Source of the DNA: Devosia oryziradicis
Lineage (GTDB): Bacteria; Pseudomonadota; Alphaproteobacteria; Rhizobiales; Devosiaceae
Direction: 5' to 3'
Length of the DNA stretch: 64,000 nucleotides
Assembly (NCBI RefSeq): GCF_016698645.1
Contig: NZ_CP068047.1
Span: forward strand, 1,709,001-1,773,000
The position numbers were made by a program, and so were the translations under genes. The notes below the pieces were generated by a model. That model did not search any database, was not told the origin of the DNA, and saw only the letters and a list, made by a program, of their open reading frames with translations. Positions 16,354 to 24,981 of the stretch are shown one piece after another; the stretch's first letter is position 1, and each line of letters starts with the position of its first letter.

Positions 16354-16985
16354 GGGCGGAGGTCGCGAGCGCCGGAGAGGATGAGGGTGGCCCCCAGTCC
16401 GCCGAAGGCGAGGCCGAAAGCGGTTTCGATCCACCGCCAGAAGCGCGCATAGCCGCGACTGGCGAGGCCGGTCGAGAACATGATGCCGTAAAAGCCATAG
16501 ATCAGCGTGGCCGAGACGGCGACGACGGGCCCGAAGGAGAAGACCTGGACAGCCCCAAGTCCGGCACCGAACAGGAAAGTGGCAATGGCCATCCACATCA
16601 GCAGCGCCTTGGGATTGGTCATGACCACAAAGAAGCCGCGCCGCCACGCGGCGCCGTCGGAGATCGCCCGGGTTTCAGCACGCAGCGCGGCCTCGCCGCC
16701 GCGCAGGGCAGCGCGCAGACCACGAAAGCCCATGTAGCAAAGGTAGCCGCCACCGACGAACTTGAGCACGGTCAGCAGGGCGGGGACACTGGCAAATACG
16801 GCGCCAAGGCCAAGCGATGCCAGGGCAGCCCAGACCAGTGTGCCCGAAGCTATGCCTGCTACCACCAGCAATGCGGCACGGCGGCCGCGGCCCAGCGCGG
16901 TTTCGATGACGGCGAACATGTTGGGGCCCGGTGAGGCCTGCGCCGCCACGACACCGGCCAGCACGATGAGGAATGTTTGCAGCAT
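16350..16985 (-). CDS. LysE-family amino-acid efflux transporter
   Basis: 211 aa with five to six membrane helices. The N-terminal LIVLAGVVAAQASPGPNMFAV block with SPGPN and the second block FVGGGYLCYMGFRGLRAAL are hallmarks of LysE/RhtB exporters. It probably exports an amino acid or homoserine-lactone-like compound from the cytoplasm; the cargo cannot be predicted. Confidence 0.92.
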   Translation of the reverse strand: MLQTFLIVLAGVVAAQASPGPNMFAVIETALGRGRRAALLVVAGIASGTLVWAALASLGLGAVFASVPALLTVLKFVGGGYLCYMGFRGLRAALRGGEAALRAETRAISDGAAWRRGFFVVMTNPKALLMWMAIATFLFGAGLGAVQVFSFGPVVAVSATLIYGFYGIMFSTGLASRGYARFWRWIETAFGLAFGGLGATLILSGARDLRP

Positions 16986-17001
16986 GGGCGATCCGGCCAG
17001 G

Positions 17002-17430
17002 TCAGGAGGCGATGTATTCCCGGAGCACCTCGGCTTCGTGCTCGGCTTCCTCGATCTTGTGCTTGACCACGTCGCCGATCGAGACGATGCCGACCAGGCG
17101 GTTGTCTTCGGCCACGGGCATATGGCGGATGCGTAGCCGCGTCATGCGCTCCATGACCTCGGCGATACCGGTATCGCGGCTGCAGGTGACGACGCCGCGG
17201 GTCATGCATTGACCGACCGGTAGCCCCAGGGCGGCGGACGGGTTCCTGCCCAACTGGCGGACGATATCGCGCTCGGACAGGATGCCGATGATGGTGCCGC
17301 CAGCGTTGGTGACGACTACGGCCCCGATATTGTGGGCATTGAGGGTAGCCACCGCATCGGTCAGCGTGGCGGTCTCAGGCAGGGTGTGGACGACCACGCC
17401 CTTGGTTTGCAGGATGGTGTCGACAAGCAT
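17002..17430 (-). CDS. Two-CBS-domain protein
   Basis: 142 aa from ATG 17430, with GGAGG 8 nt upstream; the longer frame is not coding. Two CBS motifs: TLTDAVATLNAHNIGAVVVT...GILSERDIVRQL (residues ~18-65) and GIAEVMERMTRLRIRHMPV...GIVSIGDVVKH (residues ~85-130). Stand-alone CBS pairs bind adenine nucleotides and regulate partner proteins; the partner is unknown. It lies 16 bp upstream of the LysE gene and may be co-transcribed with it. Confidence 0.9.
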   Translation of the reverse strand: MLVDTILQTKGVVVHTLPETATLTDAVATLNAHNIGAVVVTNAGGTIIGILSERDIVRQLGRNPSAALGLPVGQCMTRGVVTCSRDTGIAEVMERMTRLRIRHMPVAEDNRLVGIVSIGDVVKHKIEEAEHEAEVLREYIAS

Positions 17431-17509
17431 GTTGAAGTCCTCCTTACCCGCTGACTTTGGACCTCGTCCAAGCATACGGCAATAGGTCAATGGTGGGTGC
17501 GCGCCGGAC

Positions 17510-17537
17510 AAAAAAAGGGCCGGCGCGAGGCCAGCCC
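17510..17537 (-). terminator. Intrinsic terminator after the 99-aa membrane protein gene
   Basis: Minus-strand hairpin GGGCTGGCC/TCG/CGCCGGCCC-like stem followed by seven T residues, 30 bp after the stop at 17567. Confidence 0.75.
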
Positions 17538-17566
17538 AGGGGGATCGTGGTCGGGGAAACTGGAGG

Positions 17567-17866
17567 TCAGCCTTCGTCCTTGCCGGGCGACCAATGGCGG
17601 CGGACCGGGCGGCGAACTGGGGCTTCGACTGGAAGCGTACCGCGGAAGACAATGCGCGCAGCTTCGAACAGCATCGCCATGACGAGGATGGTGAGCGGCA
17701 CCATGAACACCGCGATCTGGGTGTCCGGCTGGGTCGCAAGATTGGCAGCGGCTACTGGCGACACGCCAGCCATCAAGGCAGCCACCGAACCGCCGGCCAC
17801 CAGGACCGTCGATGCAATGGCGTAGAGCCTGAAACTTTTCCGCTTGGTGGACGTAGATTTGTGCAT
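17567..17866 (-). CDS. Small two-helix membrane protein, unknown
   Basis: 99 aa from ATG 17866. Basic N-terminus MHKSTSTKRKSFR, a first membrane segment (about 15-36), a short periplasmic loop, a second segment IAVFMVPLTILVMAMLFEAARIVF, then a basic Arg-rich tail PVRRPVRRHW. I do not recognise a family. It ends in a good intrinsic terminator, supporting that it is a real gene. Confidence 0.6.
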   Translation of the reverse strand: MHKSTSTKRKSFRLYAIASTVLVAGGSVAALMAGVSPVAAANLATQPDTQIAVFMVPLTILVMAMLFEAARIVFRGTLPVEAPVRRPVRRHWSPGKDEG

Positions 17867-17995
17867 GGGATCGACGTCGTCCTCGGCTTTGGCAATGGCT
17901 GCAATAGGCCATGCGAATGCGGTTCGAGTTTGGGTCGAATGCGGTGCTCGGCGTACCATTTAGTGGCGAAACTGTGGCAGGCCGGGAGGCGAACA

Positions 17996-18409
17996 ATGCG
18001 GATCTGGGCGATAATCGTGGGGCTGATGGTGCTATTGAGCCCGGCCGTGGCGCAGGACGACGCGCCCTGGCAGGCGACGGTGACGGGACAGATCGAAGCG
18101 TTCAGGGCGCAGGACGGTGCCGCGGCGCTCCAATTCGCCGGGGAGGCGTTCCGGGTGCAGTTCGACGGGCAGCCCGAGGCGTTTTACGCAGCGATCATTG
18201 CGTCTGGCTATGAGCCCATCGTGCGGTCTCGATCGCACAGCTTTGGCGAATTCAAAGCCATGAGTGCGGCGCGAGTATTGCAGGTGGTCGAATTCGTCGG
18301 GCCCGACCAAGGCCTGTACCAGGCCCTTTATGAGCTCGGCGACGAGCCGGGAGAGGGTTGGCGTGTCCTGGGCGTCGTGCTGCGGCGCGAGGCCGGCGTC
18401 GGCATCTGA
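17996..18409 (+). CDS. DUF4864-family secreted protein
   Basis: 137 aa from ATG 17996 with GGGAGG 6-7 nt upstream; the longer upstream frame is not coding. The signal peptide ends at AVAQ (about residue 20). The rest, WQATVTGQIEAFRAQDGAAALQFA...GEGWRVLGVVL, has the NTF2-like alpha+beta pattern of DUF4864 proteins common in alphaproteobacteria. Function unknown. Confidence 0.75.
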   Translation: MRIWAIIVGLMVLLSPAVAQDDAPWQATVTGQIEAFRAQDGAAALQFAGEAFRVQFDGQPEAFYAAIIASGYEPIVRSRSHSFGEFKAMSAARVLQVVEFVGPDQGLYQALYELGDEPGEGWRVLGVVLRREAGVGI

Positions 18410-18438
18410 GCCGAACACCGGCATGGCTGCGCGCTGGC

Positions 18439-18630
18439 TCATTCATACGCATGGCCGCCGAGACGGTGGGCGCGAATGGTTGGACGCTGAGCCAGGATGG
18501 CGCTGATCGCCCCGGCCAGCGGCGTGGTGAGACCATCGAAAAAGCGCTGGCGGCGCAGGACCACAGGCGCTTCGGGTTCTTCCCAGGACTGGCGATAGAC
18601 ATCCTTGAACAAATAGCTTGCGGGGATCAT
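18439..18630 (-). CDS. Small protein divergent from the LacI regulator, unknown
   Basis: 63 aa from ATG 18630 (MIPASYLFKDVYRQSWEEP...). No signal peptide and no family recognised. Evidence that it is a gene: it starts right after three palindromic LacI-type operators, faces away from the regulator, has an AGGAGAC-like ribosome-binding site 5-10 nt upstream on the minus strand, and uses G+C-rich third positions. It is the most likely direct target of the regulator, but it could also be the start of a decayed gene. Confidence 0.45.
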   Translation of the reverse strand: MIPASYLFKDVYRQSWEEPEAPVVLRRQRFFDGLTTPLAGAISAILAQRPTIRAHRLGGHAYE

Positions 18631-18646
18631 CTTCAGTCTCCTATTC

Positions 18647-18746
18647 TTGAATCGATTCAAACAATACGTAGCATTGGGTCGTTGAACCGGTTCAAATGTA
18701 TGACTGTCGCCCGCTGGCGTCAAGCAAAAATTTGAACCGATACAAA
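18647..18746. promoter_or_regulatory. Three LacI-type operators
   Basis: Three copies of a 14-bp palindrome: TTGAATCGATTCAA (18647-18660), TTGAACCGGTTCAA (18682-18695) and TTGAACCGATACAA (18732-18745). Two are perfect palindromes; all have the central CG step typical of LacI/GalR-family operators. Centres are 35 and 50 bp apart. The third abuts the regulator start, indicating autorepression; the first sits just before the divergent 63-aa ORF. Confidence 0.8.
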
Positions 18747-18792
18747 AATTTTGCTACAACGTGTGTCCACGACAAGGGAGTTCGACAAAGCG

Positions 18793-21134
<2,342 letters not shown>

Positions 21135-21140
21135 GGCTCT

Positions 21141-21267
21141 TACCTCGCCCCTCTGGGGAGAGGTCGGCGGCAAAGCCGCCGGGTGAGGGGCCCTTAATGG
21201 GTGAGGTGCGTGGGAGAGACCCCTCACCCGACACTGCGGGTCGACCTCTCCCCAGAGGGGCGAGGTA
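21141..21267. repeat. Long intergenic inverted repeat (~127 bp)
   Basis: Outer arms of 26 bp (21141-21166 and 21242-21267; CTCGCCCCTCTGGGGAGAGG core) are perfect complements, each arm itself containing the small CCTCTGGGGAGAGG palindrome. Inner segments (GGGTGAGGGG and CCCCTCACCC) also pair. It lies between convergent genes, so it could form a very large hairpin and act as a bidirectional terminator. The CTCTCCCC core is shared with repeats near 400, 6008 and 62877. Confidence 0.75.
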
Positions 21268-21272
21268 GGATC

Positions 21273-22376
21273 CTACTTCCCCATCCAGCTCAAAAATCCC
21301 GTGGCGCTGCCGCCGGCTTCGGCGAACATCTGGGTCAGCTTGCTGGTGGACGTATAGCTGTCGACGGCGGCCTGGTAGAATTGCTCGCTCCAGCCGGCCG
21401 CCTGCCGCTCTTCGGTGCTCATCGAGGCGAAGATGGACATGATGTTCTGGCTGAAGGCGGTGGGGTCGCTCGACTTGGCAGCACTCTGGAAGCCGGCGAG
21501 CAGGGCGGCGCCGCTCTTGTCGCGCAACGCAGTCCTGGCCGCATTGACTTCCTCGGTACTGAACTGGCTGGTGCCATCCACCACGATGGATGACAGCGTG
21601 CGGCTGGGCAGCTTGGACAGGTCGATATAGGTGCCCACTGTGGTCGCCCTGTTGTAGGTGGGCGCCTTGCCGGCCTTGATGGCATCGGCATAGAGGGCGT
21701 CCAGCGTCTTGCGCGCCCCCTTGGCCACGTCGGCAATGTCCTGCGGCTGGGCCGCCTGGCCTGCCTCGACGAGCGCCAGGTAGAGCGCGACGGGATCGTC
21801 CGGCCCGGCATCGGGCATGGTCTTGGGTGCCGCCTGCAGCTGCTTCTGCGCTTCGGTGACCGCTGCGCGGCCGGCGATCCAGTCGGCGCCGTCCTTTTCC
21901 TCCGGCCCGAGGCTATCAAGGTACTCGGCGGCGGCCTTGTAGAGCGCGGTGAAGTTGCCGGTGACCCTGGCCACGGCGGCGGGACCGGCCAGGGCGGCCT
22001 CGAAGCGGCGTTGCATTTCGAGGCCCGCCGCCTCCCGCTCGTCATCGCTGAAGCTGTCGTCGCTGGCCATGGCGAAGAGTTGGCGGGCATCGAGGCTGCC
22101 GAGGTCGACCGCCAGCTTGCCATCCTGCAGCGGGGAGGTCCGATCGGCCTCCTTGAGCAAGGCAGTCAGCTTGGCGCGAGTTTCGGCAACCACCGTAGCG
22201 AAGTCGGTCACGGCGAGAGCTGCCATCGCCTCGTCGGAGAGGGTAACCGACGTGGCCGCCTGTTCGGTAGAGCCGCCGGCCGCCACGCCAGTGGCCGTAC
22301 CAGTGGCAGCATGCGCAGAGGCGGCAGCCCGGTAATAGGGATTGGCGGAATAGGCAGTGCTGACGACGGCAACCAT
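21273..22376 (-). CDS. DUF1217-like or unassigned 367-aa protein
   Basis: 367 aa from ATG 22376 with AGGAG 6-8 nt upstream. No signal peptide or membrane helix. The N-terminus is Ala/Thr/Gly-rich and low in complexity (MVAVVSTAYSANPYYRAAAS); the rest is helical and Ala-rich, with repeated segments of the type DDSFSDDEREAAGLEMQRRFEAAL and SAAKSSDPTAFSQNIMSIFASMSTEERQAAGWSEQFYQAAV. The composition resembles surface or flagellum-associated proteins of alphaproteobacteria, but I cannot assign it with confidence. It lies directly downstream of the small-RNA array. Confidence 0.65.
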   Translation of the reverse strand: MVAVVSTAYSANPYYRAAASAHAATGTATGVAAGGSTEQAATSVTLSDEAMAALAVTDFATVVAETRAKLTALLKEADRTSPLQDGKLAVDLGSLDARQLFAMASDDSFSDDEREAAGLEMQRRFEAALAGPAAVARVTGNFTALYKAAAEYLDSLGPEEKDGADWIAGRAAVTEAQKQLQAAPKTMPDAGPDDPVALYLALVEAGQAAQPQDIADVAKGARKTLDALYADAIKAGKAPTYNRATTVGTYIDLSKLPSRTLSSIVVDGTSQFSTEEVNAARTALRDKSGAALLAGFQSAAKSSDPTAFSQNIMSIFASMSTEERQAAGWSEQFYQAAVDSYTSTSKLTQMFAEAGGSATGFLSWMGK

Positions 22377-22514
22377 GGCGCGCTCCTGCAATCGATCAGG
22401 AACCACCATGCAATCGGCGTGCCGCGCCGGACCCCAGGAAAGCCGGGAGTTTTCGGCCATTGGCGCCATCGCGCTCGGCAAAACTTGCCGCTGATCGGGA
22501 AGGAATGACCCGCG

Positions 22515-22616
22515 CAAACAAAATGGCCCCGCCCGAGGGGATGGGCAGGGCCAAAGGGTCATGTGCCGAAGCGATGACCTTGGAGGAGCGGCGCCACGAA
22601 CGCCGCTGAACTGGTC
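22515..22616 (-). ncRNA. Small RNA unit A (degenerate member of the array)
   Basis: About 100 nt, from a predicted start near 22616 to the terminator at 22524-22553 (TGGCCC...GGGCCA stem followed by TTTTGTTT). The promoter has the same layout as the other units. It keeps only a short CTCCTCC element next to a GCGGCG...CGCCGC stem instead of the full CCTCCTCCC motif, so it is either a diverged paralogue or a member with other targets. Start site is inferred from the -10 position. Confidence 0.55.
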
Positions 22617-22622
22617 GCAATG

Positions 22623-22677
22623 ACTATCGGACGCGCTGCGAGCGGACACAAACGCGCAATTGGAAAAGCTGCCATGC
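22623..22677 (-). promoter_or_regulatory. Promoter of sRNA unit A
   Basis: On the minus strand: upstream box GCATGGCAGCTTTTCC (22662-22677), 10 bp, -35 TTGTGT (22646-22651), 17 bp, -10 GATAGT (22623-22628). Spacing equals that of units B-D exactly, although only the first half (GCATGGC) of the box is kept. Confidence 0.55.
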
Positions 22678-22696
22678 ATATTCGGTGGTGATGGGC

Positions 22697-22891
22697 AAAA
22701 AAAGAGGCTCCAACCGAAGTTGGAGCCTGATGATAGGGCCGAAGCCAAATCGAAAGTAAGGGTTCTGCGCCAGGGAGGAGGAGAGGCGCCGAACCGATGG
22801 ACCCAGGCCGAGGGAGGAGGATACGGCCTTGATCCGGTGTCGCAAGAAGCGGGTCCGAGGGAGGAGGATACGGAGCGGCTTCAACAGCGAC
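22697..22891 (-). ncRNA. Small RNA unit B with three anti-Shine-Dalgarno motifs (alpha-r14/cuckoo type)
   Basis: About 195 nt from a predicted start near 22891. Three CCTCCTCCC motifs (minus strand; 22859-22867, 22812-22820, 22773-22781) lie in loops closed by GAAGC/GCTTC, AGGCCG/CGGCCT and GGCGCC/GGCGC stems. The RNA ends with a GGCTCCAAC, TTCG-type loop, GTTGGAGCC hairpin plus T-run (22697-22727). CCUCCUCCC in hairpin loops is the hallmark of the cuckoo/CcsR and rhizobial alpha-r14 (NfeR1) sRNAs, which base-pair with ribosome-binding sites of mRNAs. It shares a ~20-nt 3' segment (CTTTCGATTTGGCTT) with unit C. Family membership is from memory of the motif; no covariance search was run. Confidence 0.8.
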
Positions 22892-22897
22892 GACCCA

Positions 22898-22952
22898 CAT
22901 ATAGATTTTGACCGGATGGTCAGCAATGCGCCTGCTGACATGTCAGCCATGC
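22898..22952 (-). promoter_or_regulatory. Promoter of sRNA unit B
   Basis: On the minus strand: box GCATGGCTGACATGTC (22937-22952), 10 bp, -35 TTGCTG (22921-22926), 17 bp, -10 TATATG (22898-22903). The box contains CATG-N5-CATG. The 17-bp spacer fits a vegetative-type sigma factor; the box directly upstream of the -35 fits an activator site. Confidence 0.7.
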
Positions 22953-23045
22953 GGTTTGCACAGCGACAAGTTGTCATTCGGTGCGCCGCTGTTTCCATTC
23001 AGCGGGCCAGCAAGCGGCGGTCGCTGATGGCCAGCAACAGGCAAG

Positions 23046-23234
23046 AAAAAAGGCCCTGTCCGGAGACAGGGCCTGATGACTGGGCCAAAGCCAAATCGAA
23101 AGTGGGGCAGAGAGCAAGGGAGGAGGGTATGCGCTCTGCCGGTGAACCAGGATCGAGGGAGGAGGATACGATCGCAAGTTCGGTGTCGCGATACATGGTC
23201 CGAGGGAGGAGGATACGGAGCACGCCTCAGCGAC
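23046..23234 (-). ncRNA. Small RNA unit C with three anti-Shine-Dalgarno motifs (alpha-r14/cuckoo type)
   Basis: About 189 nt from a predicted start near 23234. CCTCCTCCC occurs three times (23204-23212, 23157-23165, 23118-23126), in loops closed by TCCG/CGGA, GATCG/CGATC and GCAGAGC/GCTCTCTGC stems. The intrinsic terminator is AGGCCCTGTC, TCC, GGACAGGGCCT followed by T residues (23046-23074). Overall layout is the same as unit B, and the two share GTATCCTCCTCCCTCGG around the motif, so one is a tandem duplicate of the other with compensating stem changes. Confidence 0.8.
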
Positions 23235-23240
23235 GGTGTT

Positions 23241-23295
23241 AATATGAACTCTATCGGCCCGGTCGACAATGTAATGTCGGACATGTCAGCCATGC
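23241..23295 (-). promoter_or_regulatory. Promoter of sRNA unit C
   Basis: On the minus strand: box GCATGGCTGACATGTC (23280-23295, identical to unit B), 10 bp, -35 TTGTCG (23264-23269), 17 bp, -10 CATATT (23241-23246). Confidence 0.7.
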
Positions 23296-23312
23296 AATCG
23301 ATGCAGATGCTG

Positions 23313-23430
23313 AAAAAAGAATGTGGCCCCGCTCGAGGGGAGAGCGGAGCCACATCAGTTGCAGGAACGAGTTCCCGCAAGGAGGGAACGCAGCAGGAGC
23401 AAGGGAGGAGGAGAAGCGCCCGCTGTGCTG
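23313..23430 (-). ncRNA. Small RNA unit D with one anti-Shine-Dalgarno motif
   Basis: About 118 nt from a predicted start near 23430. One full CCTCCTCCC motif (23403-23411) follows a GGCGCT/AGCGCC-rich 5' part, and a second hairpin GTTCCC, TCCTTGC, GGGAAC presents a shorter TCCTT loop. Terminator: ATGTGGC/GCCACAT stem plus TCTTTTTT (23313-23355). Its length is the closest in the array to the ~120-nt rhizobial alpha-r14 RNAs. Confidence 0.72.
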
Positions 23431-23436
23431 AGCGCC

Positions 23437-23491
23437 GATATAGGCCCGGCGCTTCTGCCCAACAACCGGGCAAGTGACATGGAAGCCATGC
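23437..23491 (-). promoter_or_regulatory. Promoter of sRNA unit D
   Basis: On the minus strand: box GCATGGCTTCCATGTC (23476-23491), 10 bp, -35 TTGTTG (23460-23465), 17 bp, -10 TATATC (23437-23442). CATG-N5-CATG is kept although the central bases differ from units B and C. Confidence 0.68.
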
Positions 23492-23573
23492 GCGAGCCGC
23501 ATGCGATTTGGAATAAGCGTTTCGAATCAATGGGCGGTGGATCGTTCCGAGCGGCTGGTCTTGGCCACCGACC

Positions 23574-24092
23574 CTATTGCTCGAATGCCTCGAACGTGGC
23601 GGCGATGAACCCGCGCAGGGTGTTGCCGTCGCCGAGATCGACATCATTGATGCGCCAGATATAGGGCGGGCCGTTCTCGGGATAGGAGGGCAGCAGGATC
23701 AGGTTGTTCGAGTAGTTCGCTTCGGGATATTCGGAGAAGGTGTAGTTGATCGGCACTGTCGCGACCAAATCCTTGACCGTGGCTTCGCCGACCGTGCAGC
23801 CATCTGCATAATCCGGCCAGGTGCGCCACGGCACGCCATCGCCCAGGGGCGGTTTGTCGCCGGGATGGGTGTCCAGGTACGCGTTACTGCGTTCAAACGC
23901 TTTGTCGATGACGAATTTCAGGTCATCGGTCAGCATGGCGCCGGCGGGTGTCATGTCGTTGCCCAGGCTGCTGATGCAGAAAATCTCGCCGACCTGTTCG
24001 GGCGTGATGGTGACCATCTCCTCCTGCGCATGGCCAGGCAAGGCGGACAGCAGAAGCAGCGGCAGGGTGGTGAGCGTAATGGCGTGACGCAT
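23574..24092 (-). CDS. DUF3828-like secreted protein, unknown
   Basis: 172 aa. Signal peptide MRHAITLTTLPLLLLSALPGHAQ. The mature part starts with an FCISSLGNDMTPAGAML segment and ends YIWRINDVDLGDGNTLRGFIAATFEAF, a pattern of small NTF2-like exported proteins (DUF3828-like). Two Cys (CISS and DGCTVG) may form a disulfide. A direct-repeat box lies 45 bp upstream, shared with other exported proteins in the window. Confidence 0.65.
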   Translation of the reverse strand: MRHAITLTTLPLLLLSALPGHAQEEMVTITPEQVGEIFCISSLGNDMTPAGAMLTDDLKFVIDKAFERSNAYLDTHPGDKPPLGDGVPWRTWPDYADGCTVGEATVKDLVATVPINYTFSEYPEANYSNNLILLPSYPENGPPYIWRINDVDLGDGNTLRGFIAATFEAFEQ

Positions 24093-24136
24093 TTGTTTGC
24101 CCCAGATTGATGTGGCGCTGCTCTAGCGGCGACCGG

Positions 24137-24153
24137 CTGAATTGACGATGAAC
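24137..24153 (-). promoter_or_regulatory. RTTCAK-N5-RTTCAK direct-repeat box
   Basis: On the minus strand: GTTCAT, CGTCA, ATTCAG, 45 bp upstream of the secreted DUF3828-like protein gene. Same spacing and orientation as the boxes at 8757, 11103, 12391 and 55843. Confidence 0.45.
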
Positions 24154-24158
24154 GACGC

Positions 24159-24863
24159 CTAGCGTACCGCCTCGAGCCGCGCGATGGCGTCTGCCAGCTC
24201 GCCGAGATGGGAAATTCTGGCATAGCGGGGCTCGTTCACGGGCTCCTCGGCATGTTCGTAGGACCAGGTAAGGTCATGCGGAACGTAGATGGCATAGCTG
24301 CCGGCGGCCAACGGCGGCAGGATGTCGGATCGCAGGGAATTGCCGACCATCACCGTGCGGTCAGGACCATCTGTATGCCGCGCAAAGATACGCGCATAGG
24401 TGGCAGGGTTCTTGTCGGCGACGATCTCGATGGCGGCGAAATAGTCAGCCAGGCCCGAGGCTGCCAGTTTGCGCTCCTGGTCGAATACGTCACCCTTGGT
24501 AACCAGGATAAGCCGGTGGGTCTCCTGCAACCGGCCGAGCGCCTGGTCGACATAGGGCAGGGTCTCGATAGGGTAGCTCAAGAGCTCACGGCCGGCCGCA
24601 AGGATTTCGGCGATGACCGTGCCGGGCACGCGGTGGTCGGTGACATCGAGGGCCGTCTCGACCATGGAGAGGGCAAAGCCCTTCATCCCGAAGCCATAGA
24701 AGCTGAGGTTTTTGGTGACCGAGGCGATGAGGCGATCGTTGAGATCGGGTGCGTCGGTGTAGGGCGCCAGGAGATCGGCGAAGCGCTGTTCGGTGATGCG
24801 GAAGAACTGCTCGTTCTGCCAAAGCGTGTCGTCCGCGTCGAAGGCAATGGTGGTGATGGGCAT
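24159..24863 (-). CDS. HAD-superfamily hydrolase
   Basis: 234 aa from ATG 24863; the longer frame upstream translates a palindromic repeat. Motif I is IAFDADDTLWQNE (nucleophile Asp and Asp+2), motif II is LILVTKGD, the lysine of motif III lies before the DKNPATY segment, and motif IV is VMVGNSLRSDILPPLAAG. The cap is alpha-helical (C1). It is probably a phosphatase of a small metabolite; substrate unknown. Confidence 0.87.
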   Translation of the reverse strand: MPITTIAFDADDTLWQNEQFFRITEQRFADLLAPYTDAPDLNDRLIASVTKNLSFYGFGMKGFALSMVETALDVTDHRVPGTVIAEILAAGRELLSYPIETLPYVDQALGRLQETHRLILVTKGDVFDQERKLAASGLADYFAAIEIVADKNPATYARIFARHTDGPDRTVMVGNSLRSDILPPLAAGSYAIYVPHDLTWSYEHAEEPVNEPRYARISHLGELADAIARLEAVR

Positions 24864-24882
24864 GGGCGCCCCTGGTTCAGTA

Positions 24883-24968
24883 GACCTCATCCTGAGCCTG
24901 TCGAAGGACGAGGTCGTGGCGAGATCGAAGTACCCGACCTCGTGGTTCGACAAGCTCACCATGAGGTC
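24883..24968. repeat. Intergenic inverted repeat with GTCGAA arms
   Basis: Two ~33-bp imperfectly complementary arms (24883-24915 and 24935-24968; CCTGTCGAAGGACGAGG against CCTCGTGGTTCGACAAG) between the LysR gene and the HAD gene. This GAGCTTGTCGAACCACGAGG-type element is a familiar dispersed palindromic repeat of alphaproteobacterial genomes. Confidence 0.75.
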
Positions 24969-24981
24969 TCAAGGCAGCCGA

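Larger units (their letters stand above)
22377..23573. other. 1.2-kb region without protein genes, occupied by a small-RNA array
   Basis: No ORF here has coding character. Open frames cross one another and translate the repeated GGGAGGAGG elements. Instead the minus strand holds four units, each with a promoter, a short structured RNA and an intrinsic terminator, described individually below (units A to D from left to right). Confidence 0.75.

Noticed and set aside
22770..23220. Repeated GGGAGGAGGATACGG units as a CRISPR array
   Set aside because: Copies are short, unevenly spaced and lie within hairpins followed by intrinsic terminators; spacer lengths differ and no cas gene is near.
22660..23664. 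Several 75-230-codon open frames on both strands across the sRNA region
   Set aside because: They translate the repeats and terminators, overlap in many frames, and match no domain; promoter and terminator signals explain the region better.
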